A stretch of 64,000 nucleotides of DNA. Source: Peromyscus leucopus. Lineage: Eukaryota > Chordata > Mammalia > Rodentia > Cricetidae. Location of the stretch: the NCBI RefSeq assembly GCF_004664715.2, contig NC_051063.1:118720629-118784628 (forward strand), given 5' to 3'. Each line of letters opens with the position of its first letter. Positions within the stretch are counted from its first letter, which is position 1. The notes under the pieces are model-generated. The model worked only from the letters and a program-made list of their open reading frames with translations. It did no database searches and was not told the origin of the DNA. Made by a program: the position numbers and the translations under genes. This document shows positions 13,204 to 23,913 of the stretch, one piece after another.

Positions 13204-13418
13204 ATGACAAAGATGCTGTCTTTGATCTTTGTCTTCTTGGTCCTGAAGCGTTCCTTCCTTTTCTGCAGTTTGACTGATCTTGTATGCTTTTGGAGAATAT
13301 GAGACAAGAGAAACCCAAAAGGAGATAAAAAAAAAAAAAACGTTGATTGTTTCTTTTCCATTTATACAAAGCATAGATATTCAAAAAACAATTACTTCAG
13401 TAGGAATCTTGATAAACA
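13204..13418 (+). pseudogene. V2R pseudogene 1, exon 1 (signal peptide)
   Basis: The ATG at 13204 opens MTKMLSLIFVFLVLKRS, a hydrophobic signal peptide. It is followed by SLTDLVCFWRI, the conserved start of the mature V2R. An in-frame TGA follows directly, then a run of A (13327-13340) that disturbs the frame. The donor at 13419 is GTAAGT after AAACA. Confidence 0.75.
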
Positions 13419-13789
13419 GTAAGTGCCATGTCCATTTATTAATTCATGTTTATCATGGTAAATGATGCATTCTAGGGCTTCTGAGAGGTAGAACATTCAT
13501 CTATGTGTCTTCTATCCATTTTTTACTCCACCTTCTAGGACACAACCCAAATTTATTCCATGTTTGCTACAAGTTATTTCCAAATTTCTGATAATTTAGG
13601 GGTTAGTTGGTTGGTTGTCTTTTTCAGATCAGAGATTCCAGACTGTAAGCTGAAGGAATGACCCAAGCTTTCTACTTTGCTTCTAGAGATAATCCTTTAA
13701 TATGACAGTTCCCAACTGGGGTCATGTGATGTCCTTCACAAACATAGTACCAAGCACTGCTTTTAATTGATTTTATAGAGGCTACAATA

Positions 13790-13791
<2 letters not shown>

Positions 13792-13833
<42 letters not shown>
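13792..13833. repeat. (GT)n microsatellite
   Basis: Uninterrupted GT dinucleotide tract of about 42 bp. Confidence 0.97.
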
Positions 13834-13838
<5 letters not shown>

Positions 13839-13964
13839 TGTCTCCTACTCTTTCCTTCATCATCATAGAATGCCCAGTTCCTGCACAAAGGAACTTGATT
13901 TACCTGGTCTGACTTTAACTTACATAAATTAAAATGGTACTCAGATTTTGTTCAAATGATCTCT

Positions 13965-14315
13965 CTGTTATAACTTCACAACTATTGTATTCTATGACAA
14001 CTGCAACTGAATTCAGGTGTGGAATCACAATATCTGTTCACTATGAGAATTTTGTGCCCTTCTTTCCTTTACATTTTGTTCCATATGCACAGCCATATTT
14101 TTGTTGAATAAACAATGTCAGGACTTTTTAAAATTAAAGTTCTAGGTTAGAAACACATGGAGAATCCATCTAGCATACACCAGTAGACAATTCATTCTTT
14201 TGTTAGAGTAGATGGTGTCCCTGCAAGCAATGACTTCCTCTTTCCCTTTTAATGTATTATAGTAAAGGTGTTGCTTGTGGTGCCTGCTAACAGTTGAGAG
14301 AGGAGTACTAAGGTT
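13965..14315. repeat. Second copy of the unidentified repeat (pair with 9793-10150)
   Basis: Same block order as 9793-10150, in the same orientation, 4.2 kb apart. Clearly diverged with small indels. Confidence 0.55.
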
Positions 14316-16439
14316 ACAAATTCACCCAAGTTTCCACAGGCTGAGGTCATTTATTGATTTCAAAAGTCATGTCACATTTTTGCTGCATATGCTTTCATCT
14401 ATTACATTTATTCCACATTTAAATCTCCTTCTCCTCTTCTCCTAATATTATAAAATGATTTCATTCATTGTGAGGAAGACTATACTATAGAATCTTTGAT
14501 TTGTATATTTGGCCACATTTTTTCTTTATCAATGAGGTTACTGGTTGAGATTTAAACTGAGGAAATTGTTACAAGGTCTCTTGGAGTTTGAAGGGAAACT
14601 GTCAAAAATAATATTATAAATGTTTGGGTAAAAACATATTTCAAGATGTGGCATTGTATATGTGTGAAAATCGTCACAGTGAAGTTTTCAGTTTTATATA
14701 AAGATAATATTCAGTTATTAACACCATATCCCAGTATGAAATTCAAAAGAGAGGAGAAAATTTATGACTGCATTATACAATAGAGAAATCTCAGAAGAAA
14801 TGAAAACCTACAGTAGAACTTAAGAAATTTCATTGATAACTGATTTGTTTATCAAAAATATATTTAGGTTTGAAGGAAAATGTGGAAAGAAAGGCCAGTG
14901 ATCACATAATAGGTATAAAAGCATTATTCATGGTAATATGGCACATGGAGAAGATGACGCAGACATCAAAACGATCAGATATAAATGGGAAAGTATGAAG
15001 GGGGAATTGAGTAGAATTTGAATAAAAAATTTTCACAAATACCAATTTCATGTCTCCTACAATCCTGTGAATATCAACACATTGCACACAAGCTGTGCCA
15101 TGAAAGTCAAGGAAATTTTTTTTAATTCTTCTCATTCACTTACAAAATTCACCAGCTATTGAATCAATATACCCCAGTGATGTTATCTCCTATTTTAGGA
15201 TGATGAGGAATATATGTCCAAACTTCTGACACTTGAAATTTCAGGCTATTTCTACATCTATGCTTACATATTTACATGACACAAATCCGAGAGGTCCAGA
15301 GAAATGTTTGAATTTCTCCTAACTTATGAGTAAAAAAGGAAATGACAAGGCAAATGTTTCCTTCCTAGATTCCTTTGTTTACATTCTTACCAATACAAAT
15401 TAATCTATTTGTATAGAAACTGATTCATGGAGGCATAAATGTCTCACTTGTACAAAAATGGTCCTGATAATTTAATTAAATTCCTTCATATACATGTATA
15501 TTCATTAAAGATTGGATTATTGTATATAAATTCCTATTGCGCCTTTTTTTATTACATAGCAAATATGTTTCCAAATTAGTGTACATTTCTCTTCCTGTAT
15601 TGTGACACAATAGCAGTGTATATTTTATGACTATTCCATATTATTTTATTTTCTCAATGTTATTTGGATGATTCTACCATGATTAGAAACATGATATCAC
15701 AGTTGATAAAGCAAATGAATTTATAGAAGTAAAATATTGGATTATTAATGCACCTATATGGTGTTTTGTCTAATTAAACAAAGATATATTATCAGAACAT
15801 TGTGAATAAAATATGACTTCCTGGAACATGGCCATGATGAATGAGAATCAGCAAAACTAAATACATATTCATCATCTCAAATGAGACTCTTGTATAAGCA
15901 ACAAATATTGGTATTATGAAGAGTCATTCTGCCTATGTACCCTCTAGTAAAAATTTTAAGGTTATCTTTTAGTTATTTGTGAATAACATGGTTAAGGCAA
16001 CAGGAACATGAATTTTAAGGAAAAATAAAATATCTTATTTTTAAGACTCTTTTTATTAATATCCTATGTCATCACAGTGAATATATTAAAGAAGTGATAC
16101 AATTGTCCTGTTATTTGTTTTCATAGGCTTTGTAGAACATCAGGAACTTACTTTGTGGCAAGTTCAAGAATTTAATATAAACTTACTGTATATGTATTCA
16201 TTTTAACTTAAAAACAAGTAGTATGCTCCATTTATTCAGTAAATGGTATGGATCTTCATATCTATCATCAGATGTAATTTGTCAGAAGGACTGTTTGTTT
16301 CTGCAGATACTGGTCATTTTACAATACTTCTGAGTTGAATGGGCACTTAGATGTGTCATTTCACAAACAAATATTCCAACTACTCTGTTGATATACATAA
16401 TCAGAATTTCTCTGTGGTTGAAAAAAGGATTCTCTTTTT

Positions 16440-16897
16440 TGTGGTGATATTGTATTTGTATGTTAATAAATAAAGTTTGCCTGGAGATCAGAGGAAATAG
16501 CAAGCAATTTTAAGTAAACACAAAAGTCAGGCAGTGGTAGTACATGCCCTTAATCCTATCATTTAGCAGTCAGGGTCTCTGTGTTTTCACGGACACACCA
16601 GGGAACAGAGCCAAGTGTGGTGACTTAAACCCAGTACCAATCATAGAGACCTGGATGTCTGTACAGACAGTCAGTGACAAGGAAGTGAGGTAGATTGGCT
16701 AAGACAGCCAATGAGAGGGCAGCACAGAAAGGCAATACAAGCCTGGTTAGACAGGAAGATGTGGCATTTGGAAGGTGCAGAGCTGGTGAGGTAAGATTGG
16801 CTGGTGGCTATTTCTATTTCCCTGATCTCTAAGGTTTTCACACCTATATTGGCTCCATGTTTTTTATTTAAAGAGACCATTTAGCAATTCATCTACA
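16440..16897 (+). repeat. Solo LTR, ERVK mys-like (type 1)
   Basis: Starts TGTGGTGATATTG, has TTAATAAATAAAG near the start and ends ATCTACA. Block order matches the LTRs at 34630-35107 and, reversed, 41360-42434 and 50813-51240. Flanks CTTTTT and CTTCAT match at 4 of 6 positions, so the target duplication is weak. No internal sequence adjoins it. Confidence 0.7.
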
Positions 16898-17359
16898 CTT
16901 CATGGCATCTAATGTTCTCTGTAAGTTGGAATTTGATACACAGAAGAAAGAAAATTAAACTTATCATATGTATTTACTTTCTACATTTCCAACATTGTTG
17001 ATGTGAAGGATATTCAAATGCTTGTACTGTATATTATTGATTTTCAGATAAGCACAGTTTTTGTATAATTCAGTAAATAGGAAATTAAGTTATTGGTATG
17101 TATATCCACCACTGGAATTGGGTTCCCAATTTTGCCTATAATTGTCTTCTATTTGTCCAAACCATTGGACAAATATTGTTAGTCATACATGTTTTGCTAC
17201 AGATATATAGTAATGAGAGGCAACAAAAACAATCAATCAATCTCCATTCAGATTGAGTCAAATCTCCAAAACTGTGAGCCTACCCAAACAATACAGGAAG
17301 GATTCATTTATTTTTCACATAACTACACCAACTTGTGTTACCTATTTAAAATGATATTA

Positions 17360-17660
17360 CTCATTTGAGGATTTCATGGAATTTATTGTTATCATATTCA
17401 CACCATTCCAACAACTTCCCCAGATTCATACCTATTTCCCAACCACCCTGCTTTGTTTCATCTTTTTTCTTAATGCATCAAGTCCAATTTGTACTGTTCA
17501 TATGCTTTTAGATATATGTCCTTCTACTCCACAATGGTTAACCAGCAAGATGATTTAATCTTAAAAATAGGTAAAAACTGGCTCTTCATCTTTCAGTATC
17601 TATGAATTGCCAATATTAATCTGGTTTCTAGTCATCTTCTTTGTGGAGAAAACTTTGGAG
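17360..17660 (-). repeat. Old antisense LINE-1 3'UTR fragment
   Basis: The order of CCAATTTGTACTGTTCATATG, TGTCCTTCTACTCCACAATGG and CAATTGCC-like blocks resembles the complement of a rodent Lx-type L1 3'UTR. Recognised by eye only. Confidence 0.45.
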
Positions 17661-18644
17661 TAAGTTTCTTTTTTCTTTCTAAACATACTGATTTTATTTT
17701 TTTACAGAATGATAAGTCTTGTGAATAAATATAACCTTCCAGTTTGAAAGCTCACAATGTCACTTCACTTTCATATGTGGAAGCAGAAGATAATGTGTTG
17801 CATTTCAGAGAAAAACTTCATCTGATAGACTCCAGGTTTTCCACAGATTCAAAACAATAACCACAACTGATAAGTATAGGCTTCATTAGGACATGAGAAA
17901 ATGTAGCATCATTGATGATGGCATAAAGTAACAGTGGGTACTTTTTGAAATGTAAAGCAGTAAATTATTGAAGATTTTATATAGAAAACTTTCAATATAA
18001 ATTGAATGAATAATATAATTTTCATTCAAATTAAAGCTATAATTCCAAAGGGGAAAAAACACAAATCTAAAATAGCTAATTTGTTTTGGTGGTTTGTTTT
18101 TGTTTCTGTTAAGACATATTTTATCGTCCACTCCTTTTAAAGAATGAATGCAACATAGACATATGTGTGCATCCATCACCACAGTCAACTTCAAAATATT
18201 TAGAACATTTCACTAGGAATCATGAGAATGTATCTCTCAGCTTTCATCTCTTTACCCCCTCATTCCTGCCTATTCCTAAATCTACATTCTATCCCATAGA
18301 GTTCCATTTGGGCTTTTCATATGAATGAGACAATCTGCTTTTTTCCATTTTATGCTTTTTTACCTATATAATTTTTCCATTCCCATCTACATAACAGCAC
18401 AGATCAAACATATATTCCTGCATATTTTATTGAAAATACATTTTTCATACATTATATTCTGAATATAGTTTTCCCTCTCTAACTCCTTTGAGATCCTCTG
18501 CATCTACCCTCCTATCTGAACTCACACCCTTGCTTACTCTTATTAAAAAGTCATCTAAATAATAGTTAAGAATAAAATAAAACAAAAACAAAATCAAAAT
18601 AAAACAACATTTTCAGACAAGCAGAAGTGATAAAAAATAATTAA

Positions 18645-18691
18645 ATATATATATATATATATATATATATAGATAGATAGATAGATAGATA
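18645..18691. repeat. (AT)n(GATA)n compound microsatellite
   Basis: Alternating AT tract followed by about five GATA units, inside the antisense L1 3'UTR. Confidence 0.92.
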
Positions 18692-19980
18692 ATGAGACAA
18701 ACACCTTTGTAAACACAGGCATCCCATAAAAACCCAAAACTGGAAGCTGTAATATAAATGCAAAGGACCTGAAGCTTAAAATAGTTTTTAAAGACCTGAG
18801 AAAATATTATGATATAACAAACTCTGAAAGATGCCATTGAGTTTATTTTTTATTGGCCATCTACCTTATAGGGTAGTTCGTAGTCCCAGTGAGGTTCTAT
18901 TGGAGAGAACTAAAGTTTTGATTGCAAGTAAATATTGATGGAGATACCTCCTGAGTTTAGGATAAGAGCATTTGTCCACTTCTCCTATGAGTAAATGGAC
19001 TTCATATGGCACAGACCTGTGCAGGTCTTGTGCATGTTGCCACAGCCTCTGAGAGTTCTTATGTGCATCTATCTTATGCATAGGAAACCTTGTGCATATA
19101 AAGCCTTGTTTCTTTTGTGTTTTTCATCTACTCTGATCCTTACAATCTTTCCACCTCCAATGCTATGGGGTTCTTTAATCCCTGTGGGGGATGGGGTGCA
19201 TTTGATTGTGACACCACCTTTAGTTCTGGTGCACGGTCTCTTACTCTCTGCACATTGACCAGCTGTCTGTGTTGGCATTTATCTATATATACTTGAGGTA
19301 GATACATTTCTGATGATGTCTAAGCAAGGAAAACTTCTATGACGACAGCAGAATGATGCCAGGAGTTATGTTATGGCTTTGTCCCATTGTCAGAGCACTA
19401 GTCTTTGGTTTTCCCCTAGGTCCCTGTCCTATCTATCGTCAGGTTCCTGAACAGCATTGCAGTATCATACATGTATTTGATCCCTTGGAATGGACCTAAA
19501 CCATATCATTTATTATTTGGTTACTCCCACCAGCTTTGTGCCACTGTTTCACTAGCACATCTTCCAGGCAGTCACCACTGTAGATGTTTAGATTTGTGTT
19601 TATCTTGCTTGTGTTTTCAGAGAACTTTGAGTAATATGGTCAGTAGTTAGCAGGCATAAATGCTCTAGGTAGGCACCAGCTTGATTTCTTCATCTTTACT
19701 CAGCTGTGTAGGTGTCATCTTCAGGCATAGGCCTTATCCTCAGTATATAGACAGGAGCCTATAGCCTTGGTAACAGCCTGTGTTTTGGATGGTCCCTATG
19801 GTGCCACTTTGGCTAACTATTCAATAAAATATTACCCATTCCTGGTGCTGGAAACTTCCTTTAGTGAGAACTGTCTGTGTTGTTTGGGATTGGTCTCAAC
19901 TGTTATTTGTCAATTTCACTCAGATTGTCTTCATAAATGTATATATTTTAGGAAGATTATACTATTTTAGATTTCCATAC

Positions 19981-20282
19981 TGTAGTGGATAGCAATTCCA
20001 ACCTTGATCTGGAAGTTCCAACCCCCATTGAGGTTTTGGTAACTGTCACGCGGGGCCAAGAGAGGACCCTGAAGACCCGAGATCTGGATGCATGGGCTCT
20101 CTTGGTTCCTGGACCCTGGATGCTGGAGGTAGACCAAGCAGAGTTCTCCAGAGAACACCACTGGACTGCGACACACCTTTCCCAGACCCTGCAACCTACC
20201 TATCCCTTCACTTGTAAGTTAAGCCACTAAATAAACCTCCCTTTTAACTATGTGGAGTGGCCTTAATAATATCACCAATACC
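19981..20282 (+). repeat. LTR inserted in antisense LINE-1
   Basis: Starts TGTAGTGGAT. It has the CTGGATGCTGGAGGTAGAC and AGAGTTCTCCAGAGAAC blocks, a CTAAATAAACCTCCC polyadenylation block, and ends near CACCAATACCA. About 300 bp and closely related to 42603-42911. The right edge is uncertain by a few bases. Flanks CCATAC and CCACAC may be a target duplication. Confidence 0.7.
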
Positions 20283-20334
20283 ACACAGTGAACTTGGGTA
20301 AGAAAATGTCTCTATAGTAGGATGTAGAGTCCTT

Positions 20335-20780
20335 TGGGTGTATAACTACGTGTAGTATGGTGAAGATTTATTAAACTAGATACAAGCTAAAGTCATCTGA
20401 GAAGAGGTAAACTCAATTAAGACAATATCTCCATATTATAGTTTGTGGACTTGTCTGTGGAATATTTTCTTAATTAGTGATTGATGGGGGAGGGTCTAGC
20501 ACATTTTGGGTTATGCCCTCTATGGACTTGAATTTCTGGGGTCTATAAGAAAGCAGGCTTAGCAAACCATGAGAAAAAAGCCAGTAACTAGCACTCCTCC
20601 ATGTGTGTCTTCAATAGCTTCTTTTTCCAGGTTCTTGCTCTGTTTGAGTTCCTGTCCTGACTTCCTTCTGTCATGAACAGGGATATGGAAGTGTATGGCA
20701 AATAAACTTTTCCTTCCTAACTTACTTTTTGGTCATAGGGTTTCCTTGCAGCATTAGAAATCCAATTACAACAGCTCAGA
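20335..20780 (+). repeat. Degraded LTR-like interspersed repeat
   Basis: Contains AAGAAAGCAGGCTTAGCAAACC, CAGTAACTAGCACTCCTCCATG, GAGTTCCTGTCCTGACTTCC, GCAAATAAACTTTTCCT and GTCATAGGGTTTC in an order I recognise as a common rodent interspersed repeat with an AATAAA end. The family name is uncertain. Confidence 0.45.
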
Positions 20781-21679
20781 TATCTGGATATTTAAGTAGA
20801 TCTATACTAAGCTTCCTAAGGAACTACTGCCCTGATCTTCATAGTACAAGTTTGCATTCCTATCAGCAAGGATGATTCTGCCATTAGTATTCATTCTTGC
20901 AACATGAACTGTTATTTGATTGATTTTGGTCATTCTGAATATAACTGGATAAAATTTCAAGGTATATTTGATTCAGAGTACTGGTGAGTAAGGATCTTTT
21001 TTCCATTCTCTAACCTGCCATATTGTCCCAATGATGGTGTTTCCCATATAATAGCCTTTCAGTTTCATGAGGTCTCATTTACTTATTGTTATTTTGGTAC
21101 CTTTCCTATCAGTGTTCTGTTCAGAAAAAATTTTACCATCATAATGAATTGAAGACCTTCCCCAAGTTTCTCTTTTAAGAGATCTAGAATGTCTGATCTT
21201 ACATTGATGTCTTATATCAACTTGGAGTTCAGTTTTGTGCCAGTTGATAGATATGGATGAATTTGTGTTCTTCTCCATGCAGCAATCCAGTTGCCCAGCA
21301 CCATTTGGTGAAGATGTTTTATCATTCCAACTGTGTATTTCTGGCCTCATTATCAAATCATAGATCTCCATATGTGTGTGGAAATTGTCTAAGACTCAAA
21401 TTCCATTCTATTGATCAACATATTGGCTTCTGTGCCCATATCATGCTCTTTTTATTATTTCATCTATATAGTATATTGTGAGACCAGTGATATTTCCAGT
21501 AGTTATTTCATTATTTAGTATTGTTTTAGCTATCCTGGGTAGTTCTGAGTTACATATGAAGATAAAAAGTCTCCTTTCAAGTTCTAAAGTACTTAATTTG
21601 TGAATTATATTATAGTCTATATTTTTAATATTAATATTTCACAGAAGAGTGATTGCAGTGCATGAATAGGAGAACTAAA

Positions 21680-21686
21680 TTTTATT

Positions 21687-21721
<35 letters not shown>

Positions 21722-21724
21722 TTT
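21680..21724. repeat. (TTTA)n microsatellite (B1 tail)
   Basis: TTTA tetranucleotide array derived from the poly(A) tail of the adjoining antisense B1. Confidence 0.9.
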
Positions 21725-21871
21725 GGTTTTTCGAGACAGGGTTTCTCTGCGTAGTTTTGCGCCTTTCCTGGAGCTCACTTGGTAGCCCAGGCTGGCCTCG
21801 AACTCACAGAGATCCGCCTGGCTCTGCCTCCCGAGTGCTGGGATTAAAGGCGTGCGCCACCACCCCCCGGC
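21685..21871 (-). repeat. SINE B1, antisense, with target duplication
   Basis: Full-length B1 (GGGTGGTGGCGCACGCC to CTGTCTCGAAAAACC on the - strand) plus a tail. The perfect 15-bp duplication GAGAACTAAATTTTA lies at 21670-21684 and 21872-21886. B1 is 7SL-derived with an internal pol III promoter; GTTCGAGGCC box B is intact. Confidence 0.95.
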
Positions 21872-22212
21872 GAGAACTAAATTTTAACAATGCATATCCA
21901 TCTCCATTATAGAATGGCAAGGGCCTAGACAATGTGGTATAACTTCAAGACTTTTTAAAGAGATAATTGTAAGAAATGAAAGAATAAGACACTGCCAAAA
22001 TAAAACTAATCCAAGCATGAGCATAACAAATTATGGGAAACATAAATGATTAAATCAAGCCCATACCAGCATCACAGCCACAAGTTATGTCTAGTTACTT
22101 GAATATATATTTATTTACAAAACAATACAAAATTATGGATGAGGCAATACCTAAAACACTCATAAGCAACACAATGAAATGAGATGTTATTGTTAAATAA
22201 GATCAAACTGTA

Positions 22213-22386
22213 GCCGGGCAGTGGTGGTGCACACCTTTAATCCCAGCACTCAGGAGGCAGAGCCAGGCTGATCTCTGTGAGTTTGAGGCCAGCCTGGTTT
22301 ACAGAGCAAGATCCAGGAAAGGCTCAAAGCTACACAGAGAAACCCTGTCTCGAAAAACCAAAACAAAAAAAAAAAAAAAAAAAAAA
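22213..22386 (+). repeat. SINE B1, sense, with target duplication
   Basis: Starts GCCGGGCAGTGGTGG and ends CTGTCTCGAAAAACC with a long A tail. Flanked by AAGATCAAACTGTA at 22199-22212 and 22387-22400. Confidence 0.95.
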
Positions 22387-23263
22387 AAGATCAAACTGTA
22401 GAAAACTATATCAAAACATTTACAACCAATGAAATACCTTAAATGAAAGAGAGAATCTAAAGGAAACATATTACAGAGAACATATCAGGACAAATATGAT
22501 GCAACTTGAACCCAGGGCCAGGACTGTAATACCAATCTGAGCATATGGGTTGAAAGGCATGTGTACAGCATAAGGGTCCATGTGAAGATTGTGGAACTTA
22601 TTCCTAACTCGTAGCAGGTATAGTTATATCAATTCTTATATCACTCAATACTGCACATTCACAAATACAAAATAAAAATGAGAAAGTATGTGGAGGGATT
22701 GCCAGAATACAAGAATTATGATACTATTTGCATCACCTATGAATCGTTCAGACTTTTCAGAGCTCTTGGCATAGACAGATTTAGCTACCTAGGCTTCATC
22801 CCTTTAAACAAAGTCATAACATTGTCCAGGGCTACCTCAGTATACAGTATAGCAATCTAGATAGTATATAATAGCCATTTATTTTTTACATATATTAAAT
22901 GTTAGAAGTATACAATGAAGGCATGAGCAGATTCAATGTTAGGCAGTACAAAATGTTCTAGTTCCTGAATGGCATGCATACATTTCACAAAGTTTAGAGA
23001 AAACAGGGTGGATCTTTAAGAAACTTCAGGGTAACAGCATCAATATATTTTGTATGAAATCTACCCACAAAAAACCCTTTTATATGCCTAATGTTCTCCC
23101 ACAGATTTTACACCCTCATACATAAAAGTAATAGGACTTTTGTCACCATAGCAATGGGGTAAAAATAAAACCCAAGAATTCAGCATTAGTCTCACATTGA
23201 GTGTGATTTAAATTTATCATGTTCAGAGCCTAATCTCTTACGATTAGTGTGCTGTGTTTTCAG

Positions 23264-23539
23264 GTTGACACCTAAGAACATCCACTTGAATTTATCTCTT
23301 TATTTTGCCATGGAGAAATCAATAGGAACCCTTATATTTTACCAAACATTTCTCTGCTAGTTAACATCAACTGTAACCTGGTGGATGATGATAAGCAATC
23401 TGGTTTATCTATAAAAAAAGGGAAATTTTCCTAACTGCTTCTCTAAAAATCAGAAAAATATTTAATTGTACTTACAGGACCCGTGTGGGTACTTCTTGCA
23501 ATCTTTAGACCATTCCTGAACATGTCCAAAACCCCACAG
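23264..23539 (+). pseudogene. V2R pseudogene 1, exon 2
   Basis: Acceptor TTTTCAG at 23257-23263 and donor CAG|GTAAGT at 23540. Translates as PKNIHLNLSLYFAMEK then, after a one-base shift, EINRNPYILPNISLLVNIN, and ends LTGPVWVLLAIFRPFLN..KTPQ. Two stops lie in the second frame (23430-23450). Length 276 bp, close to the 268 bp of exon 2 of pseudogene 2. Confidence 0.88.
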
Positions 23540-23913
23540 GTAAGTTGGGGTGGTTTGCTTTTAATGAAATACGGTCTCCTTTCAGTTGAGTTTCTGAGTA
23601 CCAAAAGGCTTAAAAGTCAGAGACTGGTTTTATATCTATTCTTTTACATGAAGAATAAATGCTCAGATACTTTCTACAGAAAATATAACAACTTTATTAC
23701 AAGTAGACAGGAAAGTCAGTAGAAATGTGGAACATTGTATGAGAAAACTTGGTTTATCTGTAGTTTTGTTTATAACTGGAAGAAACTATATATGCTTTTA
23801 AAAATGATATGAAGAATTCACACTTTCTAATACCCCCAGTATTTGCCTAGCACACTTAGGTCTTGTACCAAGCATTATTTATTCCATCTTCTTCATATTG
23901 TGCCTGTGTTCAG

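Larger units (their letters stand above)
18420..21620 (-). repeat. Old antisense LINE-1 (3'UTR to ORF2) with nested repeats
   Basis: 18420-19970 resembles the complement of an Lx-type L1 3'UTR. 20785-21600 is the complement of ORF2: a GTTTCATGAGGTCTCATTTA block, CAGCACCATTTGGTGAAGATG and CTATCCTGGG. These blocks occur in the same order in the 24800-25150 and 33840 L1 segments. An LTR (19981-20282) and a degraded LTR-like repeat (20335-20780) separate the two halves. Confidence 0.6.
13419..23263 (+). other. Intron 1 of V2R pseudogene 1
   Basis: 9.8 kb. It holds the GT repeat, the second copy of the unidentified repeat, an ERVK-type solo LTR, antisense L1 pieces, an LTR, a degraded LTR-like repeat and two B1 SINEs, all listed separately. 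I see nothing recognisable in 14320-16439, 16898-17360, 17660-18420 or 22400-23260. Confidence 0.6.
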
